This document shows, one piece after another, positions 41,705-53,838 of a DNA stretch of 64,000 bases (position 1 is the stretch's first letter; every line of letters starts with the position of its first letter). The notes below the pieces were generated by a model that worked only from the letters and a program-made list of their open reading frames with translations, had not been told where the DNA came from and searched no databases. Source of the stretch: Cryptomeria japonica (taxonomy: Eukaryota > Streptophyta > Pinopsida > Cupressales > Cupressaceae); the NCBI RefSeq assembly GCF_030272615.1, contig NC_081410.1:220959415-221023414 (forward strand), written 5' to 3'. Made by a program: the position numbers and the translations under genes.

Positions 41705-44700
41705 TGTAATACCCCTTGCCTAATCTGATGTTAAACTTGTTGTTTAAGGCTTGAGGAATATTGTCAAACAATTCACATATAATCTTCTAGCTTGCTGGTC
41801 TGAGTTATCAGTCTGATATTAATATCCCTTGTCCAATCTGATGTAAAATTTTTTGCCATTTATAACACAAGGAATATTGTTAAACAATTCACATATGATC
41901 TTCTAGCTTGCTGGACTGAGTTATCAGTCTGATATAACTGCATGTTATTGACACCAAGGCACAAGAAATGCTTGCAAACAATTTCTATAATATCTAAACT
42001 ATAGACTCAATGCATTAATGACTTCTTTTGATCTTTCCAATGCATATATATGAATTCCGAATGAAGAACGTGCACCTACAGCCAAGAGGTATTTTCACAA
42101 ACACTTGGCATGCAAACTACTATTATCATGAATATGGACATATCATCAAATAATGGCCTGCACTTATTTCTCCTTTATTATATGCAATCACCAGATACAA
42201 TAGAACATGTAGATACCATGACTCTAGGCTTACATTCATGAATCAACGACAATGATGGACCTGATATAAAATGACATCTACAATAGCTGTTGTTCACCAA
42301 AATTGGTTAACCCAAATACACCTGCAATTGATCTATGAAATAGCCAATTTCAATCTATGAAAACTTCAGGGCTTGGACAACATAACAAGGATATGAATCC
42401 TTCTACACTTCAGGCTTTGCAAAACCTAGGTGGGTATACCTTTGATGCATTTACTCAGACCCAATACACACATACGGCAGCATCAATAAACACAGATAGA
42501 TCTCATAAAAGGCTCAAAACAATGAGGGTACTGTAGATGGGCTAAATCTGCATTGACAACTCAAACAGGTTTGAATATGAGATAGGTGGAACATTTCCAC
42601 AGAACATAAAATAAAGGTAGATATTCTGATTTGATTTTAAATCTCTGAGAAAACCCCAAAATCTGCAAGACCAGTGCCTTATCCAAGGGCAACAGAGTCA
42701 TACATCAGACTACAAATGAAAACACTCATTGCAAATCCATCTTCATCATGAAATATTCCTGCATTATTGCCTTGCATAAATGCATTACTAAGCTTATCCA
42801 CAAAAAATATCAGATCCAGAAACATGAACCCTATTTTATTTATGTTTGCTCACAGAGTTTAAAATCTTCCTTGAAGATTACCTACAAACAAGCATTACAC
42901 TCACAGACACAACTGCTCATGACAAACTTGATCCTCCTTAAGAATCAGATTTGAATAAAATGAAGATACATTTCAGAGACAAATTCTGTGCGAATTTGTG
43001 CATGCCTTACATACACAAGAACCTGCAACAAATAACACCTATAGCTTGAATCATACTCTATTCTATGGAAAAGGACATTGCCCTGTACAATCTTGAAGAA
43101 AACTCATAATTGGAAACCATGAAAATCTGGAGCATTTCTCCAAATTTTCTGGAACCCTTACAATTGAGAAGAAATGGGAATATGAACAAGAGGGAAAAGA
43201 CCAGAATGCATTAGAACATGCCAAGTGTCCCTTTTTCCTTAACTGCAAAAATATCTCTTCTTCCCGTGGAAACTGCTCTCAAAATATCTTATGTCTATTA
43301 AAACAAACTACATGACTGAATTCCTCATCTTGAGAGCTTTCCGATGATATATAATACTTGCCATTTCGGATAAAAAATACCCCCTGAGCGAATTAATCTT
43401 TCAATGCAAACCCATCATTTAAATTTTCGAATTTTCCACAGTTCAAACTTTACATTTAACTTTAATTTTTGGGTCCATTTTTGCAACCTGCGTCCTACCA
43501 TGTGGCGACCTGAGATTTTCTCATGGGGTCCACTGGGATGACACCTCATTGATTCGCCACTTGGACTGCCACGTCACCGCCACCTCAGCACCACCTCACT
43601 CAGACCTGCCAGCCAGATTGCCACTCGGACCTGCCACATCACCTTTCGCTGCTTCGCGATGGTTAACTAGCATGCATCTTTGCTTTGCGAAATAGCGCCA
43701 GCCGTAGATCACCACCGAACTTGCACGATCTTTAACATTTTGCCATTTCGCGATGGGTAACTTTCGAGCATCTTTGGCTTGCGAAACTGCGACCACCGTC
43801 CGGTCTCCTCAACTTGCACGATCTTTAATCTGTCCGTTCTCTGCAAAATTCGTCTTGGGAACCGTGCACATGGTGGGGTCCACCTGGTCGCCAACTGGCC
43901 TCCTTAGTCACCTCGGGAATCGCACACACGCGCGTGGGGTCCACTAGGTTGCCAAGCAGCTGCCTGTCAAAAGCCTTTAAGCTTTGACATTATAGATGTG
44001 TGGAGCCTTATATTTAAATATCAAAATATACTCCTGCCCAGCCAATGTGGGATAAATGCTCATGCCTGGGAATGCAATTTTGAAGGTTATCTGAGACTTT
44101 TAATAGCGTTTTTGCATTTGCTTTAAAATTTTTGATGCCTCCTTTGTCTACATCGTGGGAGGGCTGGACGCTCTACCTGGCATTTGCATTTGCTTTGGAC
44201 TTTCTATCCTTCTAAACCACACCAAATGGGGGTCTTTGGCATTTAACACCATTGTATTTGCTTGAAAATTTACTGGTGTTTTATCTGTCACGTGGGAGAC
44301 AAGGAGGAGCTGCTTGCTATTTTCACCTTGGCAAATGCCATTGCTGTTGGGGGCTTCTTGGCATTTACACCACTTGCTTGAAGTTTTTCCCAAACTTCAC
44401 TCCACGCAGCCCCAATTCAAAGTCCACACAGGGAGGAGGCTGCCAATACACCTGCTAATAGCATTTGCTTAATGTTTTATTCCCCTTCACCACACAGGAA
44501 GATGCTGGTAAAAGTTGTGGAATTTGGCTCTTGCCAGCCATTGCATTTGCTGTGAAAGTTTTTATTACCTTTTCAATGCTGCCCCAGGAGAAAAATGCTT
44601 TGAAAGTTTATGCTTTACACCTGCAGATGCATTTGTTTGAATATTAAAAATATGCTCCTCCTCCATGTTCTGCGCAGGAGGAGTTTGGAAATCTTTAGAC

Positions 44701-47113
44701 CTGCCAAAATGCATTTGCTGAAGAAGATTTTTAAATTGCCTTTCTACTTCATTTTCCACCTCAACGCCACCATCTGCAGGGAGAATTTGATAGAGGTTGA
44801 GGAATTTGATTTTAAGCCTAGCAATCACATTTGCCGATACTTCTAAACTCTTATCCATTCCATGCCATCTACCAGGGAAAATGCTACCAAAATCCAAAAA
44901 CTTTGGTTTTACGCCCTTTCAGCTATCAAATAGCCAGGCATCTGCTTCAATGTACCATTAATGTCCATATTGCTCTTATAATATTCTCTATCTTCTTCTA
45001 TATCTCTCTGGAATCGATCGACACCATTTTCGAATCATTAAATTGAGTTTCGCGACTTTTAGGCACTTGCGGCACATTTTCGCATTTAATCGCAAAGACG
45101 TAATTTTCAAACTGGTGAAAACACCTTTCTGGACTTAACAAACTGACAGGCGTGTACTCTGATATACAAATATGAACTATGCCAAGCGGTTTCTCAAGAC
45201 GAATCCCGAGTGAAGAAATATTAATAGTCAAAGATGACCAATTGGCTTTGTCAGCACTGCGGACCTAATAAAGTCAATGCGCAGGGAACTCATGATGCCT
45301 TTCTAGAAAATATCAAATGATCTTCGTAGACCCTTAAATATGAGGCAGAGGTACCTTGAAGTATCAATCAAAACTTAGAATACTCAGTTTGACCAAAAGG
45401 CTGACTGGGTGCAAATGGTGTGCTCATGAAAATAGCAACTTTAATTGATGTAGCAATGAAAATACGAAACACTGAATTAGGTGGCTCAAGAAATCCTTTT
45501 GAAAACTGATCAAACGGATTGGCAAGGGCTTGAAATTTGAAACATAGCATGTCTTTTATACGAGCAATAGCCTCGAAAAACATTCTGACATGACACTCAC
45601 CGGGGCAACTTTTACACATGAGCAAAGCAGGGCTTTGACTAGTAGCTGAAACAAGGACTTGTCAAACAACACAAATTGCAAACGGATTGAGCTTATGAAA
45701 CTGAGCAAATGGATTCATAAAGACTTGAAACTTGGCATGCTGACTCACATTTATGCACAGAATTTAGTGCACTTTGAATTTTACCATGACAATCAACCAG
45801 TCAAAAGATATAGGAGCTCAAAGTAGGCTACTTAATAAAATCTGCATTTGCCCCTATGATGCACTTTCAGCTCACCCCTTGAAATGGTACTTGATAAACT
45901 AATCCAAACTGAAAACTGAGAGTTGCAGAACACTTCATAGGCCAAATGAAAGGTGTAGGACACACTTCCCAAGCCTTACCCTTTGAAAATCAACTGGCTC
46001 CATTTTACCCTCTCTCTAACTAGGCCACCTGAATGAGATTAGGTGCCTTTCTGAAAATGAAATAGCAAAATTTTGAAATGGGCCTCTCAAATTCACTCAA
46101 ATTTAATGAGTCCCAACAGCAGCAACACTGAAACTAAATTGACATGGGAATCCAACGCAAACAATGATAGGAACCTGGTTACAAAATCGCTCAATGATGA
46201 AGTTGAAGAAGCAAGCAACAACCACTAAAAAGAGATCTCTTTGATGCCAAAATCGTGCCCTTCTCAGTACCACCCCTGTTCTGATTTGCTTCAGACAGTA
46301 ATAAATAAATTACAGCTTCCACGCCACCTTTTAAGCATCAAATTTCATCGTTGACTTCTCCCAAATTGAGTGCTCTAGCCTAGGGGTGAAATCGATGCCC
46401 AATGTTGATGCAATGTGCAAAATCGTGGCTCTTATAAACTGATTTGAATAATTGGAAATGTCTGATAAATAAATCAGATTGCTCAAGATGGATATCCAGC
46501 TCTCTAAATCGTTGGAGCATAAACTCTCCCAATTATTATCTCAATTCGAATCACCAAGTCTGCAAGTAAATTTGGCCCTTGGCCACAAATTTAGCCCAAG
46601 TTGAACTCCTGAGGTAGAGCCCACAACCAGCAATAATTCAGAAGATATTTCACAACCTCAAAACCGCATTACCAATTGAGAGTTTTCGTTCCCAATGGCT
46701 GAAGATAAACTGCAAAAACCCTTGGCTCCACAACCTATCAAACAAAGAAGGTGTCAAAACATTCGATGCCAAAACAATGAGCCACATCCCCTATTTATTC
46801 TTTTCCTCACATGGGTCGGTCTCCTTCTAGAAGATTCTCTTTTAATAAAATAATATTCAATTGCACCTTAAAATAATATTTAATTGCACTTTAGATAATA
46901 TTAAAATATCCTTATAATATAAAGTGCAATTGACTTCATACATGACACCATACGTGAGAATACATTATCTCACCAAAAATCATATGAAAATAAAATGTGA
47001 AGCCACAAGCAACTGCCCAAGCGCCCCTCTTATCAACTCCTTGGCCTACAAGGGTCAAGTAATAGGCCAAACCCCTCTACGAACTGATCCTCTTGAAAAA
47101 TGGGGACATTACA
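41705..47113 (+). mobile_element. Solo LTR I (TGTAATACCCC...GGGGACATTACA), 5.4 kb
   Basis: Perfect AGCTT duplications (41700-41704 and 47114-47118) flank the ends. It lies in the leader of LTR F. Near the 5' end a stretch of about 125 bp (aggaatattg...gtctgat) is repeated (41757-41960). 43500-43950 is GC-rich, with tgccac/cgccac and gcgatgg words. 44150-44860 has a degenerate array of gcatttgctt words about 70-80 bp apart. No pol or gag is seen and the open frames are short and unlike known proteins. It is called a solo LTR because no internal region or second LTR is visible. The end type matches J. Confidence 0.7.
44150..44860. repeat. Degenerate gcatttgctt array in LTR I
   Basis: Words such as gcatttgctttg, gtatttgcttga, gcatttgcttaa, gcatttgctgtg, gcatttgtttga and gcatttgctgaa recur every 70-80 bp, often with a ccacncaggagga block between them. 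Open frames on both strands here follow the repeat. Confidence 0.6.
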
Positions 47114-47454
47114 AGCTTGGTTTGGCGTCCTCGAGTCAACAATCATTTCTTACATTCTTAGGAGTAGCGTAGACTTTGTAAACCCTTATCTCCTTTTTTC
47201 CCTTTATTTCTTTGATGTTGTTTAAGTTTCCACATTCTAGTCGTGTTCATAAATGTAAGTCCCTTTGTGATTACCAATATTATCACATCAAATTATAAGT
47301 CTATCCAGAAATCAAAGTTGATTGTCCGCATTGTAAACCTTGGAGTTGTCTCATTGATCATATCATTTAGCATATGAGGTTTCTTTGTTCAAGAGAGGAT
47401 AGAATACATAGCATTTTATTGTGTGTTTGAAGTGTCCTAAAAAACACATCAACA

Positions 47455-47482
47455 GTCCCCTTCCTAACTAGTGGTATCATAG
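47455..47482 (+). other. Collapsed LTR and primer-binding site of the chromovirus
   Basis: With F removed, the sequence reads pol end, aataa, TGTCCCCTTCCTAAC, TAG, then TGGTATCATAG. The first part matches the LTR start of the inverted copy (TGTACCCTTCCTAAC at 53363 down), and the second is a tRNA-iMet-type primer site (47472-47482). About 1.3 kb of LTR is therefore missing between them. Confidence 0.65.
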
Positions 47483-48990
47483 TAGTGTATTTGCGATCCC
47501 AGAGAAAACAAAATGAAAAAACAGTGACATGTCAAGGTTTGATGAGCAACATTTTACATACCATTATAACACATGTAGAAATAGGTAAAACACAAATTTG
47601 GTTTCAGAATAACAAAGGGCAATAGAAGAACAGAAAGCAATAGAAGTACAGGCTACATAAAATATTGGTGACATGAATACCAGAAATCAGGGAGAAGAGA
47701 GGTCTTTGAATTTGCTAGATGCACTGATTAGAGGGCAACAAGTTGTAGAATAAAGGGCACAACAACAAAATCAGTGTTTGGAGTTATTAACAGAAATTAT
47801 GGCCCGCCCAATGGGGATAAATGTTGGTGCAAACACTAACGAACAAAATAAAGGAGGTAACAATGGCAAGGTGAGAACTCAGGTTCATGGAGGAGTTCCA
47901 AATCAGCAAACTAGAAGCATTATTTCGAGGCCTCTTATGCCTACTTTTCCACCTAGGGTACTCGCACTAGTTGATAATGAGCCTTAGATAACAGATTTGC
48001 AAGATCAATTCAAAAGTGATTGGGAGAGTGGAGATCTTGAGTTCCAAGTTGCTATATCATTGAGGGACTACATTGATGTCAAAATGAAACATAGACTCCG
48101 CCCTAGTGATAGATCATAAAATTTTGATTTACAGAGAAGGTGGGGATATTGACTCTTCCTTATTATGACGGTTCAGGGAAGACTACAACTAGAGCTTGCG
48201 TCCGAAAGGTAGATACATATTTTCAGCTTAATCCTATGCTAGATGAAGAGGCCATTTAATTCGCAGCTATACATCTTGATGGCATTGCACATGGGCGGTG
48301 GCATCATGGGATGATCACCATGGGGCATGATAGGATTACTTTGTATGTAAATTTTACAAAGAGGCTGATTGAAAAATTTGATAGAAGGATTTGAAATTGC
48401 ATTTCAAAGAGTTGGTATAGATGAAACAATGCAGTTTAGCTGACACGTATATTGCAAATTTTTAGAGACTTGCAGTGTTAGTCATTGGTATTTTAGAGAG
48501 AAGACTCACGGTCCTTTTCATGGATAGGTTGACAGATCCTTTGAGAGGTTGGATTAAAGTTGTTAATCCATGTACCATACAGGAGGCCATTAAAAAGGCT
48601 AGAGATATGGAGGCTTCTACCTCTAGAAGCAAATTTTAGTCTAAGGGATTCCCTCATAGGAAGGACAAGGACAAGAAACAGTTCCAAAGGGAATTACATC
48701 AGCCCAAGAATAATTGGAACAGGTTGGATAGTGAGCAATGACCTTGGAAGGAGGAAATTATGTTTCCATTGTAGGGAGCCATGTGACCCCTCACATAAAT
48801 GCAGTATGAAGGAAAAGGCTAAGCAGTTAGAGTATTTTTTGGCTGAGGAATCCGCATCAGAGAAATTAGATAAACAATTTGATTCAAAGAGTAGTGAAGA
48901 GGAAAGTACATCAAAAGAAGAGCCTAGGGATGATAGGACCATTGCACAACTTCCTAGTGCCCAAAAGGCAGCCACTTTCAAAGAGGTGTA
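47483..48990 (+). pseudogene. gag: Chromovirus gag
   Basis: A decayed gag in several frames. Recognisable are ELLTEIMARPMGINVGANTN, the capsid-like stretch around 48130-48560 (ATYFQLNP-like, HGRWHHGMITMGHDR) and the nucleocapsid motif CFHCREPCDPSHKC near 48761-48802. In chromoviruses the latter binds the RNA genome. An acidic Glu/Ser linker leads to the protease. Stops and frameshifts occur throughout. Confidence 0.75.
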
Positions 48991-49371
48991 ATACATGGGC
49001 AGCAAGTAGTTGGTTTGATAGATACAAAAGCTACACATAATTTCATTGATGAAAGGTTTGTAGCTAAGAGGGGATTGCAAACTAAAGAACATGATGGATT
49101 CAAGGTGATGGTAGCTAGCGGGGACAAGCTTCCTTGTACTCGTAAGATTACCAATCTAAGTATAGAGCTGGGTGATTATGAGTTGAATGATCAATTCTAT
49201 ATGGTGGACATGAGGGACAATGATGTTATCCTTCGCATGATATGGATGTTGTCACTTGTAGAGTTCTCTTTCAACCTGCAAAAGTTGGAAATGAGGTTCC
49301 AACATCAATGTTGGAAAGTTGTACTTAGAGGATTTTCAGATGGAGGACCTAGAGTGGTATCACTCAAATAG
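48991..49371 (+). pseudogene. pol: Chromovirus aspartic protease region
   Basis: LIDTKATHNFIDERFVAKRG lies at about 49015-49070. The active-site triad D-T/S-G is DTK here, so the catalytic loop glycine is lost. Then follow NLSIELGDYELNDQFYMVD and NDVILRMIWML. It continues the chromovirus frame toward RT. Confidence 0.75.
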
Positions 49372-49982
49372 ATGGATCGGTTTATTCAGCATGACCATGT
49401 AGAGTGGGTAGCAGAGTGTCTCATCATGCCAATAGTTCCTGAAATTCTAGATGAGCAAAAAAACAGTTATCATCCAAATGTTCAGAGGATGCTATCTAAG
49501 CAAAGCAAGGTGTTCGGGAGTATCCATCATGTAGTTCCTCTTGAGATTGGAATAGAGCATGTCATTGAGCTAGAGGAAAGAGCCAAACCAGTAATCACCA
49601 CTCCTTATCGAAATCCTATGAGGCATAAGGATGAAATAGAAAAGGCAATTAAGAGGTTATTGGAGATGGGGCACATAAGACTTAGCAAGAGCCGATTCAC
49701 ATCAGTAGTAGTCCTAGACTCCTAGTAATGAAAAATGATGGAACAATGCAAATGTCGATTGATTATAGGGGCCTTGAATAAAAAAACAATCAAGAACGAG
49801 TATCAAATTCCAAGAATAGATGAATTGATTGATGAGTTGCATGGGGCTCGATACTTTTCTAAGATAGATTTGAGGTTAGCAAATCACCAGATTTGAATGA
49901 AGAAAGAGAATATTTTGGGCATTTTGAGTTTTTGGTAATGCCCTTTGGATTGACGAATGCTCCAACCACTTTCTAGAGTTGT
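49372..49982 (+). pseudogene. pol: Chromovirus RT, 5' half
   Basis: IVPEILDE through [53 protein letters not shown] and the start of the MPFGLTNAPTTF motif, in shifting frames. It breaks at about 49982. The 3' half of RT at 20499 starts only some 25 codons further along the protein, so the two pieces may come from one element cut within RT. Confidence 0.8.
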
Positions 49983-52055
49983 ATGAATAATTACTCAAAG
50001 TACCACTTTCCTACCTTGATGCTTGAACCTTATTTCCAACTTTTGCAAGTTGAAAGAGAACTCTACAAGTGTCAACATCCATGTCATGCCAAGGTTAACA
50101 TCATTTTCCCCCATGTCCACCACACAAAAGTCATCATTCAACTTATAATCACCCAACTATATACTTAGATTGGTAATCTTACAAGTACAAGGAAGTGTGT
50201 GCCTGCTAGCTACGATCACCCTAAATCCATCATGTTCTTCAGTTTGCAATCCCCTCTTAGCTACAAACCTTTCATCAATGAAATTATGTGTAGCTCTTGT
50301 ATTTATCAAAGCAACTACTCACTGCACCTGTATTACACATCTTACTTTGAAAGTGATTGCCTTTTGTGTACTAGTAAGTTGTGCAATGGTCCTATCATCC
50401 CTAGGCTCTTCGTCTAATGTATTTTCTTGATGTATAATCACCCAACTATATACTTAGATTGGTAATCTTACAAGTACAAGGAAGCGTGTGTCTGCTAGCT
50501 ACGATCACCCTGAATCCATCATGTTCTTCAGTTTGCAATCCCCTCTTAGCTACAAACCTTTCATCAATGAAATTATGTGTAGCTTTTGTATTTATCAAAG
50601 CAACTAGTCACTGCCCCTATATTACATATCTTACTTTGAAAGTGATTGCCTTCTCGGCACTAGTAAGTTGTGCAATGGTCCTATCATCCCTAGGCTCTTC
50701 TTTTGATGTATTTTCCTCTTCATTACTTGCTGAATCTGATTACTGATCTGATTTTTCTGGTGTAGATTCCTCGATAAAAAAAATACTCCAACTACTTAGC
50801 CTTTGCAGTATTGCCCACTATCCAACCTATTCAAATCACTCTTGGGCTGATGTGATTCCCTTTGGAATTGTTTCTTGTCCTTGTCCTTCTTATTAGGGAA
50901 TCCCTTAGACTGAAATTTGCTTCTAGAGGTAGAAGCCTCCATATCTCTAGCCTTTTTGATGGCCTCCTGTAAGCAAGGGGGATTGAAAGCTTTAATCCAT
51001 CCTTTCAAAGGATTTGTCAACCCGTCCATGAAAAGGACCATGAGTCTTCTCTTTGGAATATCAGTGACTAACACTGCAAGCCTTTGAAAATATGCAATAT
51101 ATGTGTCAATTGAACCCCATTGTTTTAGCTATTTGGTGTGCCGACTCTTTGAAATGCAGCTCCGGATCCTTCTTATCAAATCTTTCAATCAACCTCTGTG
51201 TAAAATCTGCATAAGAAATAAAATCCTATCATGCCCCATGGTGATCATCCCATGATGCCACCACTCACGTGCAATGCCATCAAGATGTTTAGTTGTGTAT
51301 ATAATGGCCTCTTCCTCTAGCATAGGATTAAGCTGAAAATAGGTATCTACCTTTTGGACCGAAGCTCTAGCTGTAGTCTTCCCTAAACCGTCATAATAAG
51401 GATGAGTCAATCTCCCCTCCTTTATGAATCAAAATTTCGTAATCTATCACTAGTGCAGGGTCTATGTTTCATTTTGACAATAATGTTGTCCCTCAATGAT
51501 ATAGCAGCTTGGAAATCAAGACCTCCACTCTCCCAATCATGTCTGAATTAATCTTGCAAATCTATTATCTGAGGCTCATTATCAACTGTTGCTAGTACCC
51601 TAGGTGGAAAAGTAAGGCATAAGAGACCTCAAAGTAATTGTTCTAGTTTGTTGATTTGGAACTCCTCCATGAACTGAGTTCTCACCTTGGCTGTTATTGT
51701 CTTCATTAGTGTTTGCACCAATATTTATCCCGATTTGACGAGCCATTAGGTTTGTTAATAACTCCAAACATTGATTTTGTTGCTGTGCCCTTTGTTCTGC
51801 AGCTTGTTGCCCTCTAATCGGTGCATCCAACAAATTTAGAAACTTCTCTTTCCTTGATCTTTGGTATTCCTGTCACCCAAATTTTCTGTAGCCTATACTT
51901 TTGCGCTCTTTGTTCTTCGGCAACCAAATTTGTGTTTTATCTATTTCTGCATTTGTTATAATGGTGTGTAAAAGATGGCTGATGAAACCTTGACATATCA
52001 CTTTTTTTTCATTCTGTACCCTCTAGGATGGAAGGATACATTGCTTTGATACCAC
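49983..52055 (-). pseudogene. gag: Inverted chromovirus fragment (primer site, gag, protease)
   Basis: On the minus strand: primer site TGGTATCAAAGCA (52054-52042), gag (LLTNLMARQIGINIGANTNE; PKRRLMVLFMDGLTNPLKGW near 51000), the region before the zinc knuckle, and protease to about 50000. It is inverted relative to 47483-49371 and meets it tail to tail, giving a large imperfect inverted repeat. The protease part is present twice because of a 289-bp tandem duplication. Heavily decayed. Confidence 0.75.
50144..50721. repeat. 289-bp tandem duplication in the inverted chromovirus
   Basis: 50144-50432 and 50433-50721 are nearly identical (both begin tataatcacccaactatata). They cover the protease and acidic linker in antisense. 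Confidence 0.85.
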
Positions 52056-53363
52056 TGAAATATGCAGCCCTGTTTGTGCTTGAATTTTTTTTGTGCTATG
52101 ATTTTTTTTGCAATGATTTCAAATGACAAATATAGTGCAGAAAAATAGGAAATATTGCAACAACTTTCAAATTTAGAAAATAGATAAAACTCAGAAATTA
52201 TAGATCTAAAAATTTGAAATTTAATTTCTGATCTCTAAGTACAAGTTTCTTAAAAAATAACAACATAGTTCATAAATATGCATTACATATCTAAATCCAA
52301 CATACCTAGAAAATGGTACGCTTGTCTAGCTTGAGCTGCTCCCAAAATACACCAAAATGGCACTCTAAAATGGATGTCAACCTTCAATATTGTCTCCCAA
52401 TGCTATGTTGAAGATAGGAAGGTGTGTGTAGTTCCAAGATGTTCCAAAACAACAAAATATAACTCAAAAACCCCAGATACCCAGCAAAGAGTGTACGACC
52501 AGCCTTTGGAAGTGTACAACCAGCATAGAAGAGATACGACCAGCCAATACAAGTAAAATCCAACTCAGAGCTTCCTCCTCAAACTCTTTATCTGCAGCTA
52601 AATGATATCCCTTCGAAATTTGTAGCTATAAACTGATTTTTTGCAATAATGAATGCTCCATGAAGCTCCAATGTGTTTCCCAAATGAAAACACCATGAAA
52701 TTCTCCAGATAGCATCTTTCAACTACATACATAATGTTGCCTGCAAGGGTTTCCATCCTTACAAACCAAGAAAGCAATCTTCTCTAGAAGAAATAGAAAT
52801 ATTGAATATCCAAACTCAACATGTCCAAATGACTACTGAAAATGCCTTTTTAGATTTTCCTTAATTGGTTCAAACCTCTTCACCAGGCCCACTTTATTTA
52901 ATTAAATTCTTTTTCTTTTAATTCTCCCATGTCTCATTAAGTCACTTTCACATTATAACTGCCCCACCTATAGTCCTAAATTAATATAATTATAATAGCG
53001 ATAAAGTAATTTAACTTTATTAATTAATAAATTATCGTTATTTAATTTAAAATCCCTGGACTATATAAAATGCTGAGATAGTCATCAAAACTGGTCTTAC
53101 CGACAATACTAAAAATAAATAACCTTGACAACCGACCCAATTGGTGCTCGAAACTTACTAAAAAGTGTATTGGAAAACTATCCCAAAATCATTCCAGAAA
53201 AAGGCATCCTGCACCTAACTCCCATGAGATTTCAACTGACTATCAAATATTGCCAAACTGCTGGATTAATGGCCTCCAAGGTTCCCTAACCTTAACCTAG
53301 TAGGCTACAGGAACCAACTGAATAGGCTAAAGGTCCACCAACTCCATTGGTTAGGAAGGGTAC
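52056..53363 (-). mobile_element. LTR of the inverted chromovirus
   Basis: About 1.3 kb between TGTACCCTTCC (53363, minus strand) and ...TATTTCA, next to the primer site. 52100-52300 and 52900-53080 are A/T-rich. No gene. Its 5' flank runs into the right copy of the 470-bp repeat of copia L. Confidence 0.65.
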
Positions 53364-53838
53364 ATTGCAAACCTACTCATGTGTTGTCAAGTCCTTGGAT
53401 TATGAAGATGTCACAAAACAATCAGGTACATGCCCAATCACAACAGAAGGTGACAAACACGAAACAATCGGAAATTGATTTTGAATGAGCTCCAAAGACA
53501 AATATGATGTGACAATAGTTGTGCCATGATTATCATCAAATAGGAGAGGTAAATCTTCAAATGTTTCTTCCAAATCTGAAATGCTAAACTCCACAAACAA
53601 AGAAGCAATGTCTGATAGATAGGAATCGCAATCAAGAAGACAATTAGATACCTATTGCAATGAATCATTGGATGTTCTCAATGAGTCACCAAAAAAGGAG
53701 TAATATGTGATCTCAATTGGAGAAGTGGGAGTTATAGGAGAAGTCTTAGGATCATCAAGGCATTCAAGTTCTGCATCATATTAAACTCTTCTAAGGTATC
53801 ATCATGAAAAGGAAGATTGTCTACATCATCAAGTGGAA
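53364..53838 (-). repeat. 470-bp direct repeat of copia L, right copy
   Basis: Matches 20028-20498 in the same orientation, including the unrecognised frame (LEETFEDLPLLFDDNHGTT). Together the two copies bracket all the chromovirus DNA. Confidence 0.8.

Larger units (their letters stand above)
27440..47454 (+). mobile_element. Giant solo LTR F, carrying nested E, B and I
   Basis: Starts TGTTGTGACTTT plus terminal hairpin, ends AACACATCAACA, with flanks GTCCT (27435-27439) and GTCCC (47455-47459), one mismatch. Without nested E (29785-39478) and I (41705-47113) it is about 4.9 kb. The first part (27480-29784) is a loose array of CTTGTGCAAGG-like words plus a 193-bp duplication. After E come an acceptor-like TTGGTTTTCAG, a 44-codon ORF, a telobox palindrome near 41178-41195, TATA at 41258-41266, the leader, GTAAGT at 47255-47260 and U5. 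Confidence 0.8.

Noticed and set aside
43596-44897. Several open frames of 60-110 codons in LTR I as genes
   Set aside because: They follow the GC-rich or gcatttgctt repeats, appear on both strands and lack any family signature.
27440-47454. F as the chromovirus's own LTR
   Set aside because: Its ends are those of the TGTTGTGAC family and its flanks form a near-duplicate. The chromovirus LTR start (TGTACCC.., TGTCCCC..) is different and can be seen on both copies.
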